This document shows positions 11,831 to 20,669 of a stretch of 64,000 bases of DNA, in pieces; the stretch's first letter is position 1; each line of letters opens with the position of its first letter. The translations under genes were made by a program, and so were the position numbers. Source of the stretch: Taxawa tesnikishii (nom. ined.). Taxonomy: Eukaryota > Ascomycota > Dothideomycetes > Dothideales. The stretch is taken from positions 558,001 through 622,000 of the forward strand of contig JAPDRO010000006.1 in the NCBI GenBank assembly GCA_030247885.1, read 5' to 3'. Below the pieces are notes generated by a model. It worked only from the letters and a program-made list of their open reading frames with translations, made no database searches and was not told where the DNA came from.

Positions 11831-12973
11831 TCAGTCTACACCTTCCAGCCCGTCCATCCAAGCGAGCAGCTTCGCCGCTGCATCCTTCCACTGAAGATCG
11901 TTTTGCAAATGATGGCCCGACCGCTCCACTATCTTGAATTGGACGGCCTGCTCGCTCGCACTTACCTTTTTATCCTCAGCCAGTTCCTTAGCAGCCTGCT
12001 TGTATTCTTCCGACGTTCGTTTCATTAGCGGCAATGCCATCAATCTGTCCCTCTCCGCTGCAAGCACAAGCAGCTGTCCCCTGCATGCCAACAGAACCCT
12101 TTTAGCGTCGACGAAGCGGTACATTATGTTGACCGGCCATAGATAGCTTTCGTACTCCGACATCAGCCTCTCAAACGGCCGGACTTCCTCGACAGGAAAC
12201 TCGGGACAGAAGAACGCTTGGTGGACCAGCTTAGTCGATGATAGTGGCGAGCGTGGATGAAACCAGTCTCGGAGGTACACACGTGGAAGAAACCACGGAT
12301 CCATAGCACACCAAGACGTGTAGACACCGAAGCTTTAAGAAGGTTGAGCAGGTGTTTTCCTGGCATGTTCATATGTCGGGCAGACTACTCACCCTCCGAA
12401 ATTAGGCGTTCCAGCTAGGATCACGAGACCAGCCGCTTTTGCAAGACCTCTGTCAAGAACAATCTGTGACAAGCCTCCTCCGTTAGAGTGGCCCACGAGG
12501 ATCGGATCTCGACCATGCAGTTTGCGGATATAGTTCACGCCTGCCGCAACGTCGGTAGCAAGCATGCGAGCCGTGGTCAGAAAGACCATGCGAAAGTATG
12601 AGGGCTTCCATGAATGTCCGTGACCACGTATTGACAGGGCGTGGCAAGGGTAGCCATGATTTGAAAAGTAGGTGAGGAAGTCTGTCAGTAGTCGTCAACC
12701 CGGTTCCGTCTAAGTAACGGAGGGAATGGGAGTGTATGAAGGGAGCTGCATACTCGAATAGGTTTCCGCGCACCCGAAGCCTCCATGCGCAAAGAGAACT
12801 GGAGGTTTGCATGATTCGACCCGTCTAGGATCCGCGCTCAGTAGTTCGAGAAGCCCGTTCGGAGTGCCAATGAAGGATCTTGTAACGTTTGCAGGCAGTT
12901 TGTTCTCGGGCAGTGTGCCTGGAGACCAGGAGAGTATCCAGCGGTCTGACGAAGGAGTGGATGGTGGAGGCAT
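11831..12973 (-). CDS. Alpha/beta hydrolase (lysophospholipase/esterase-like)
   Basis: Serine hydrolase of unknown substrate. Three exons (12754..12973, 12393..12681, 11831..12332) joined by introns of 72 and 60 nt with GTATGC and GTGAGT donors and matching phases, giving 336 residues. The oxyanion segment FAHGGFG lies at 61-67, followed by YFSNHGYPCHALSIRGHGHSW, the typical second-strand region of monoacylglycerol-lipase-like proteins. The nucleophile elbow GHSNGG places the serine at 139, and SGHH near 309-311 supplies the catalytic histidine. No signal peptide or membrane segment is obvious, so it is probably cytosolic. Start is the first ATG of exon 1. Confidence 0.88.
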
Positions 12974-13633
12974 CTTGAGATACTCTTTGGTAGAAGGGAG
13001 ACTGTGGTACGATGCTGTGGTTGTGCAATCACTGTCTTGGGACGGTCTCTGTTGTTGTTTGCACCTTTACAAGATGGAGAGAAGATGTCGTGACAAACGA
13101 CTACTTATGAACGACCATCAATGTCATCCCAAGTATAGCCATCTCGACTGGGATATCCCGCATAGCGTTACATCTCGTGTCTGGTACCCAAGACGAAGCT
13201 AGCTCCGATCGCATGAGCGCCCACGACTTGGCACACATGGATACCGCGAGAGACCGCAAAGCCGCAGACATGTGAAGGTCAGACCACTACATGGTACCCA
13301 AGAAAGAGCCTTACGCCGAGAGATCGTAGCCGATGTATCGCTATTGTAAACGTTCTGGAATAGGATGCGGTGAACAAGAAGAGAAGTAGGCGGCTGACGC
13401 AGAATGCATCTGAGTAAAGCAGTGTCTTGGCATTATGCGGCTGGCTCGACCGAAGAAGTTCCGGTCTTCTTGCGTTTGCTCAGTTTGCACGCACAATTGG
13501 AGCTTGCGGGGACCAAATTTCTCAGTAAAGCGAAGCTCGGCAGCCGAACATTTGTCTGCGCACAACTCACGACGACCACGAAGACGACAACCCCTACCCG
13601 CCAATTCCTTTTATTTCGACACACTAATCGAAC
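12974..13633. other. Divergent promoter between hydrolase and RPS2
   Basis: 660 bp between a minus-strand hydrolase gene and the plus-strand ribosomal protein gene. The stretch just before the RPS2 ATG is C/A-rich and purine-poor on the coding strand, as usual for highly expressed fungal genes. No gene seen. Confidence 0.5.
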
Positions 13634-14619
13634 ATGGCGGACCGTGGCGGAGCAGGCGCTGGTGCGCGTGGTGGATTCGGCTCTCGTGGTGGTGACCGTG
13701 GTGGTGATCGCGGCCGTGGCCGTGGACGCAGAGGACCAAGACGCGGTGGTGCAAAGAGCGACGAGAAGGAATGGCAGCCCGTCACCAAGCTCGGCCGTCT
13801 CGTCAAGGCCGGCAAGATCACCAGCATGGAGCAGATCTACCTGCACTCTCTGCCCGTCAAGGAGTACCAGATTGTCGACTTCTTCCTGCCTAAGCTCAAG
13901 GATGAGGTCATGAAGGTGAGAACACACGCGACAATTCCAGCAACGCAAAAGAGGCGGATTTGAGGAGACGACACACACACAGAAAATACGGAATTGGCAC
14001 ATGGCTCCACAACCAGACATTGGCTAACGATCCTTGTTATACAGATCAAGCCCGTCCAGAAGCAGACCCGTGCTGGTCAGCGTACCCGTTTCAAGGCCGT
14101 TGTTGTCATCGGTGACTCCGAGGGTCACATTGGTCTCGGTATCAAGACCTCCAAGGAAGTCGCTACCGCCATCCGTGCTGCTATCATCATTGCCAAGCTC
14201 AGCGTTCTGCCCGTCCGGAGAGGTTACTGGGGTACCAACCTCGGTGAGCCTCACTCTCTGCCCGTCAAGGAGTCCGGAAAGTGTGGTTCCGTCACCGTTA
14301 GGGTATGTTGAAAAGCAGACAACAAATGCATAACCAGGACGGTGCACTAACAAACCGACAGCTGATCCCAGCTCCTCGCGGTACCGGTATCGTCGCCTCT
14401 CCAGCCGTTAAGCGTCTGTTGCAGCTTGCCGGCGTGCAGGACGCCTACTCCAGCTCTGCTGGTTCCACCAAGACCCTCGAGAACACCCTCAAGGCTACCT
14501 TCCTTGCCGTCGTTAACACCTACGGCTTCCTCACTCCCAACCTGTGGAAGGAGACTAAGCTCATCCGGAGCCCTCTGGAGGAGTTCAGTGATGTTCTCCG
14601 GGAAGGAAAGCGCTACTAA
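13634..14619 (+). CDS. rps2: 40S ribosomal protein uS5 (RPS2)
   Basis: Structural protein of the small ribosomal subunit near the mRNA entry channel. Three exons (13634..13915, 14045..14302, 14362..14619) with canonical GTGAGA/GTATGT donors, phase 0 throughout, giving 265 residues. The N terminus is a Gly/Arg-rich RGG tail (residues 4-40). The double-stranded RNA-binding-like S5 domain follows ([30 protein letters not shown]..., split after MK), then [18 protein letters not shown]. The C-terminal domain contains [22 protein letters not shown]. Highly conserved and intact; the codon use is strongly C-ending, as expected for a highly expressed gene. Confidence 0.98.
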
Positions 14620-15529
14620 GCGTGTTGCGATTTAGCGGCTGGCGGGGACTTTTACGGTGTTCTACGTTTCGGTGTGCGCTCAAAGGTTCAATGTCTATGA
14701 CTTGCATTGGCAGATAGGCGAATGAGACGTCAAAAATGCTTATGGGTTCAATTACTCTCATCTTCACAGACCAGTTTCATTACCCTGCGTAGCTGACCTT
14801 AACGCGAAAGTGGGTCCTTACAGTCACGGTCGCAGTCGCAGTCGCTCAAATCTTCTGCAATAGCACGGATGTCAAATTCCAATTCGAGCCTTTACTATGG
14901 CTGCAGTTGGGCCGAGAAGTGCTTATACTCACATTTGCCTTACTCGGCGACGAGACTGCCCGGGCGAGGTACCTTCCTTTCCGTTACTTCGCCTTGGGCA
15001 GGAGCGCAGACATACACTGGGTTCAAGCATGCGGTTCGCTTGTTTCAGTTACATTCCCGACAACCCATCTGCAACACCAGGTAAATAGCGCTGTCTTTCA
15101 AGATTCCAATCTGCGAAGACTTGATGCTACGACGTTGTGAGCAATTCGACAGATGGTGATAGAAGTACAACAATATCTTTCTGGTTATCGTGCCCCGTTT
15201 GTTTTCTCTTCCACTTTTCATGGATTCCCCAAATCTTTGTTCGGCACATGATGTGCTTTAATGCACACTTCGCTGAGCTGGAATTCATCAGGGCAAACGT
15301 GTGAAAAGCCACTCCACCTGCTCTCTGGCTGGCGATGTGACCATTCATGCAGCAGCCGCCTGAAACACTGACGGGGTGTCGATGACACTGCTGCCCCAAC
15401 AACAGCATTACCTTTCTGGGAGCTTGGCAGGAGGATCGAATAGAGGCAATAGTCGCCGTCGACACATCTTGGACGTCTGCTCGTTTTCGGCCCCAGCTGG
15501 CTTCAAGCGTAGGTTTTGGTGTCGCGGAG
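14620..15529. other. Intergenic region downstream of RPS2
   Basis: 3' flank of RPS2 and sequence downstream of the DoxX-like remnant. In the latter, weak family-like residues (LYSILL around 15430..15450 on the minus strand) occur in changing frames, as in a decayed gene. No complete gene seen. Confidence 0.4.
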
Positions 15530-15799
15530 TCAAAAGTTTGTCATCCCAACACCAATTTCGAAGAAAGCAGCTGGGTAGACAAGCGAGCATGGTACGCCGT
15601 AGGCTTCCATGTAGGCCTTGGTGACTTCAATCGACGTGAGTTTGCCGACACCCGAGATGAAAAATGTGGCAGAGAGAGGAATGCGTGAGGCGGCTGAAAG
15701 GATGGCTTTTTGTTCCAGTGTGAGTAATGCGTGAGGTGGCATATTGAGAGACCTCGTGTACGATTCGTCTGGCAGTGGAGGTATTGGTGTCTGAACCAT
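15530..15799 (-). pseudogene. DoxX-like membrane protein, truncated
   Basis: An 89-residue open frame whose middle reads SRIPLSATFFISGVGKLTS followed by AYMEAYGVP and YPAAFFEIGVG. This matches the first two membrane helices of DoxX-family four-helix proteins, which are usually 130-160 residues. The frame then stops, and the following helices are not found intact; only short family-like pieces appear further downstream in other frames. It could be a real gene with unrecognised introns, a gene with lost bases like several others here, or a remnant. DoxX proteins are small integral membrane proteins linked to redox or respiration. Confidence 0.45.
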
Positions 15800-16417
15800 T
15801 AGACCTCTGGGTATACAGAGGGTTCTTATGGCAGACGAAGTGAGACTTCATACTCTTTTCGCACTTCGTTTGTAGTCTTCAAGGCGATACCTCTCCATCA
15901 TGACTGGGCTTGCGGGGGCCTGATACCCTGTTAATCGTGCGTCATGAGTTGCCGTGCTTGGAAATGCTCTACTCATGCATTAGAGGGCGAATGTTGGATG
16001 CTTGCGTCTGGTGGCGTCTGGTGTCCGAACCCGAGACTCATCTGGTGGTTCAGCCCTGAACTCTGTTTCTTGCATACCAGACCCTGATTTGGCGTTCTGG
16101 TTGGCAAGAGAAACATCTGGGGCCAAAAGGCAACGCTACACCTCACGTCATCTGCCACACAACGTGGTTGAAAGGTAGGTGGCGGGTTAACGGCACGGCT
16201 GACTACCGAAATTTCGCTCATCCACTCTCCTTGAAAGCCATACTTACAGTTCTCCAGCCGTCTCTCGAGCGGTCGAGCCGTGTGCTGGAAGTCTGGAGGG
16301 CACTTCGAGCACAGGGCCTGCTCGAGTAAGCCATCGTGCTCCGATATCGTAATCCAGCTGCAGCTCGTCGTGGGATGCGTGCAGAGGACATAACATCACG
16401 CGTCTCCCGAGCCCACA
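15800..16417. other. Divergent intergenic region
   Basis: Between the DoxX-like remnant (minus) and the SnoaL-like gene (plus). No supported coding sequence. Confidence 0.45.
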
Positions 16418-16969
16418 ATGGGTATGCTCCTCCCTCTCAAGCACCGACAGTCGCAAAGACAGGCCCGCTTTCGACGGTATCGCACTTCCTTCAAGATTAC
16501 TGAAACACATCAGTAAGTTCACATCTGCTCACCACACGGGCTATGGAAAACCATAAACCCACCTCCCCACGCAGTGCTTGGTCCCAAAACCTCCATCACC
16601 GCCACGCTCAAAGCGTACAACGACGCCCTAGTGGACTCCAACACCGCTTCAGTCACGAAACACTGCGCCAACACCGCAGTGATCATGCCACAGAACTTCC
16701 CCGCCTCTGTTGGCGCCGACGCGATCCGCGACTGGTACAACAACGTCTTCGCGGCCACCCAGCTGACTGTGGTCTTCGACATCCTTGAGGTTGTCGTGGC
16801 GTCGGAGGACTGGGCGTTCGCGCGCACTAGCTCACATGGTACACAGAGGAACTTGAAGAATGGGAGTGAGTCCAAGGAGGGAAACTCAGAGCTGTTCGTG
16901 TTGAAGAGTGTGGATGGAGAGTGGAAGATTGCAAGATACTGCTTTTGCACTACTAATCCGGCTAAGTAG
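16418..16969 (+). CDS. SnoaL/NTF2-like small protein (DUF4440 type)
   Basis: Cone-shaped alpha+beta fold of about 130 residues; the family includes small enzymes and binding proteins with no fixed function. The main exon (16575..16969) runs from LGPKTSITATLKAYNDAL through ASVGADAIRDWYNNVF and SEDWAFARTSSHGT to SVDGEWKIARYCFCTTNPAK, a complete SnoaL-like domain. The exon has no ATG in the right place. The best start is a 4-nt first exon ATGG (16418..16421) spliced at GTATGC to the CAG before 16575, giving MVLGPKTS and 132 residues in total. An alternative donor GTAAGT near 16512 also joins in phase but supplies no ATG nearby. The domain call is firm; the start is uncertain. Confidence 0.78.
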
Positions 16970-17229
16970 TTCTTGCTTTGTGCGCACCTTATATGACGCG
17001 TGGAACTGGCCATGAGATGAGGGATCGATAATACGAGGACGGAACTTGCCATTCTTGATTATTTCGCCGCCGATCGTGTTTACGCCGTGGTGTGAATCTG
17101 TCGGTCTCTCCAATCCCGAAACCACAACGCACGTTTCGTCAAAGCCTGCAACATCCACCTTCCGCGACCCAGTCTCCCACCGCTACACGTATGTACCAAT
17201 CTTAGCAGATCAATCTACCCTCCGTCCGC

Positions 17230-18546
17230 CTACTCATCGTCTTCCGGGTCCCATGGCAACTCCTGGCAGTCTTTAGCGCAGAAGCAATCTCGCAGCGGAA
17301 GAAGCTCCTCGGCTCGCTCCTCTTGTACCGGGTCCTCCAATGCACCATCAAGCCTGACGCCACCTTCTTCGTCATCGTTGTCGGCAGCACTCCACCTCAC
17401 GAGGCCGTCGTCCCTGCTCATACCCAGCGTCTTCTCCCAGAATTGCTGCTCCTCCAATGCCGCTCGGATCTTCTTTTCCCAGTGTTCCTTTTGAGCGGTC
17501 TTGACGTATCCTCTGATCACGACTGGATGGCCTTTAATGAAGCGCCACCCAGCCTCCAGGACGCAGTCCACATACACTTTCTGACATCCGCCGTCTAGCC
17601 AAGGCGTGTGCATCATACTTTGCGGACATGGCATGACGAGCGTCAAGCTGTTGAGGCGCATCTTGCGCAAAGCCTCCGCACCACAAGCTGGTACAATATG
17701 TTTATGTCCCTCCTCGTTGAATGCGACGAGTGCGCTGCCGAAGAATCTGAGGAAGGAGCGGTGATCGAACGCCAGCTCGATATGCCTCACCTGCAGAATT
17801 GGGAAGCGCGGACTCGAAATTAGAAGGTTGAGGAGCCGAGCATGCTGGAATAGGAACGGTGTTTGAGAATAGAGTACGTGTTTTGCTTCGACGTATATCT
17901 GCTTGTTGACCCACAAGAGAGCTGTGTTTGGCTTCAGTCTGAAATCGTACCCTTTGCGGATCCGGTGTCTCGGGAACGGAACTGCGGCAGGCCCGAATGC
18001 GACATCGTAAACTGCGTTACGGATCTCGCCAGGTAGTGAAAGGAAAGGCAACGTCTTGCCGTTGCTGAGCCACCAATTCCGTTGGTGGTCGATGCGATGT
18101 TGGACGTCGTTGAATCTGTCCCCGAAATAGATGGGAAGACTTGACAGATAAGTATGGAAGGGCTTCCAGCCACCGTCTTTGCACATCCTGACCTTGATGT
18201 CAGGTGCTCCCGGTCCTTTGACGATGCGGACACGCATTCTTTGCGAGCCATGACCGACAGAAGAAAAGACATAAGAGCGGAAACCCCGTTCAATTTTGCT
18301 GCGGTCGTTGAAGCTTTGAGGCCAATGGTCTGACGGCGGAGAGATGTCAATGGTGAAGGCAAACGCCTCGAAGCTCGTGCCCCGGTATTCCTTGGCTGCT
18401 GCACAGAGCTGCTCCAACCGATGATCGTACGGTTTAGAGTAGTATGATTTGGGGTTGAACGTTCTTTTGTGTATAAGTTCTCTGGGCGAGGAGTAGTAAG
18501 GGTTGCTGTCGGACGCTGAGTTGCTATCCCACACAGGTGCAGCCAT
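17230..18546 (-). CDS. F-box-like/2EXR-type fungal protein
   Basis: Single-exon gene of 438 residues. The recognisable element is LPFLSLPGEIRNAVYDVAF (about residues 166-185), the LPxEIRNxVY helix found in the large fungal families annotated as F-box-like or 2EXR proteins. Next comes a region with LLWVNKQIYVEA, also typical, where such proteins test hydrophobic helices against a leucine-rich core. The C terminus is acidic (DNDDEEGG, DPEDDE). These proteins are thought to recruit substrates to SCF ubiquitin ligases, but most are uncharacterised. No membrane segment. The first ATG gives a start consistent with the flanking sequence. Confidence 0.7.
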   Translation of the reverse strand: MAAPVWDSNSASDSNPYYSSPRELIHKRTFNPKSYYSKPYDHRLEQLCAAAKEYRGTSFEAFAFTIDISPPSDHWPQSFNDRSKIERGFRSYVFSSVGHGSQRMRVRIVKGPGAPDIKVRMCKDGGWKPFHTYLSSLPIYFGDRFNDVQHRIDHQRNWWLSNGKTLPFLSLPGEIRNAVYDVAFGPAAVPFPRHRIRKGYDFRLKPNTALLWVNKQIYVEAKHVLYSQTPFLFQHARLLNLLISSPRFPILQVRHIELAFDHRSFLRFFGSALVAFNEEGHKHIVPACGAEALRKMRLNSLTLVMPCPQSMMHTPWLDGGCQKVYVDCVLEAGWRFIKGHPVVIRGYVKTAQKEHWEKKIRAALEEQQFWEKTLGMSRDDGLVRWSAADNDDEEGGVRLDGALEDPVQEERAEELLPLRDCFCAKDCQELPWDPEDDE

Positions 18547-19255
18547 TGTTCATGATCTCGTTCAGACGAGTTCGTGGTGAGTGCGCAGGTCTTGTTGTGT
18601 GTTAATCGAGCAGACCTCTGTTCGGATAGCTTACTGAAGCTCTTGGTTGAAGCTGCTCCTTCTCAAGATGATGAGAACCTCAACTAGAGCTGAGGCGATT
18701 CAGGTTCAGACGAACAACTGTACAGCCGAAGGGCAGGGTGAGTATAGAGGGAAGAAAGAAAGAATTTGTAGTGAAAATCGCAGTTGGCTTATATGAAATC
18801 TGAACTGAGGGAAAGCTTGTTATCCACACGATGCCAGTTAGATGAAGAACATGTGCTTGGGATGAACAAGAAATTGAACCTAGTGCAAGAAAATTACTAC
18901 ATATGCGATACCATACTACCGTTCAGGCAGAATCGCAGAAATCATGTCATGGCGCTGAGCAATGCTCCCTTATCCCGTATCGGGGGATCCATGGCCATAA
19001 TGTCGGCCGCATTGCGTGCATCACACAACTGGTCCAGTCTTGTGTAAGGACAAAAAGAGTCGTTTTAAGATGGTTCGTGTGCTGATGGTGATAGGAGGTC
19101 GGGAAATGGATCACAAACGAAGCGCAGGAGATGGAGCCAACCATTATGGCCAGTTCAGCTCCCAGCCAAAACCAGCGCGGTGAATAGCCTATTGTATCCA
19201 TTTGCATGTGAACCTCAGTTCGCAAAACCTACCTTCCAACATCGCACATCCAACC
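18547..19255. other. Divergent promoter between F-box-like gene and MED8
   Basis: About 700 bp between divergent genes. A purine-rich AGAAAG-type stretch lies near 18750..18765. No gene seen. Confidence 0.5.
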
Positions 19256-20095
19256 ATGTCACAAGAATCAGTTCGTACCCTCGACCAGCTTCGGCGAAAC
19301 CTACAAGGCCTCGCGACGCAGCTTCAAAACGTGCAACGAGACCTGGAGGTCAGCGAGCCATTGCCAACATGGTACATCATCCCCCACCCCCCGTTTACCT
19401 ACATTACACCAAACCTAACCGCTGACAGAGTGTTCCAATCCAGGCCGTCAATACACAACTCGACACAAATCCTCTCTTTGAGCTTCACCCAGCTGCACCA
19501 AATCCTGAGCAATTCCCAGAAATTCCTCGAGGCTGCGCACGTGTATCCACTCTCTTCTTTCCCAGGTCGGACGCAGGGACAGCTACTGGAGCAATTGACG
19601 CGCAAGAAACTGCAGCCGTCGGTCGAAAATTGGATCGATGAGGGAGTGCGACATGCTGCACCCTTCACGGCTTCGTCGGACAAACCGCAGACGAACGGCA
19701 CCGCTGCGCATGATGGAGAGCGGGCGGGATTGAACGACAAGCAACTGAAGGAGCTCTGGGACTCGGCACGGTACGATGCGAATAGAATCGCGAAAGAGGT
19801 GCTGTACGACACGGTTGAGAATGCCATTGACGACGTCTTCACGTTGGAGGAGCATGAGATGGGCATTGAAAATGTGGTTACGGGACTGAGGAGGAAGCTT
19901 TGGGATGATGAGGACGAGGATGAGAACGAGGAAGGAGAGAAGGAGGACAAGGGCGAGGCGATGGATGTGGATGCGCCGCAGAAGGAACCGAGCGAGGTGG
20001 TCAAGAACATGGCGCGGAACGATGTAGAGGAGAGCAGGCCAATGATGAGCTTGGAGAACCTGTTGCGTTTCGTGTGTGGGAGCAAGGAACCTTAG
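19256..20095 (+). CDS. med8: Mediator of RNA polymerase II transcription subunit 8 (Med8)
   Basis: Head-module subunit of Mediator, nuclear. The frame begins SQESVRTLDQLRRNLQGLATQL, the conserved N-terminal Med8 helix. The family-specific LPTW follows, and then QILSLSFTQLHQIL, EAAHVYPLSSFPGR and LEQLTRKKLQPSVENWI, which match the Med8 core. The C terminus is acidic (DDEDEDENEEGEKED). The start at 19256 is preferred over an in-frame ATG at 19202 because family similarity begins there and it sits after a good CAACC context. Length from 19256 is 279 residues. A candidate 57-nt intron at 19372..19428 lies just after LPTW; reading through it keeps the frame, while removing it would make a stop codon. 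Confidence 0.85.
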   Translation: MSQESVRTLDQLRRNLQGLATQLQNVQRDLEVSEPLPTWYIIPHPPFTYITPNLTADRVFQSRPSIHNSTQILSLSFTQLHQILSNSQKFLEAAHVYPLSSFPGRTQGQLLEQLTRKKLQPSVENWIDEGVRHAAPFTASSDKPQTNGTAAHDGERAGLNDKQLKELWDSARYDANRIAKEVLYDTVENAIDDVFTLEEHEMGIENVVTGLRRKLWDDEDEDENEEGEKEDKGEAMDVDAPQKEPSEVVKNMARNDVEESRPMMSLENLLRFVCGSKEP

Positions 20096-20669
20096 ACTGC
20101 TGCTCTGAGGTTGGAGGGAGAAGACCGAGGGTAGTCGGCACTGAACGAGGGCGGCACTTGCGTTGATGGTAATCCATGCGCATAACGATCGATCACAACA
20201 ACTAATACATCGCTACTGAACGGCAAGGGTGTTGTTTCATACTTTGATACGCATTCCGATATAGGTTCTGTCGTGGTTCTTGCATGCCGCCGAATGAACA
20301 TGGCGAATGTGGTACCCTATCAGTGGCATTCTTACTTCGACTGACTCTGGCCCCTTCATCTTCTAACCTCTGTACCAAAGCGAAATGTCGCTCGATCATC
20401 CTGTTGCCTGTTTTAGTGAGGCAGCACTAAGGCGAACTCCCTCAGAAGGAGATGGAGTATCTCTGGAGCCGTTTCGATCCCATGTGGACCTATTCACGGC
20501 ACATCGACCAGACCGAAGCCCGGCCTTGGCATATCTGGTATGCAAGAAGCAACACCACCACCATGCTCGTATGTTACCAACCGTGGCGCGGAATCCTCGG
20601 ACGCATGGAAGGTGGAGGGCGTCACGTAGTCCTCGCTCAACCACAACGAAAGGCCGCACCGCGACTACT
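20096..20669. other. Intergenic region, convergent gene ends
   Basis: Between MED8 (+) and the oxidase gene (-). Small overlapping frames only; no gene supported. Confidence 0.5.

Noticed and set aside
19399-20085. Ser/Phe-rich minus-strand frame of 228 residues
   Set aside because: Antisense shadow of MED8; the Ser runs mirror the acidic Glu/Asp codons of MED8.
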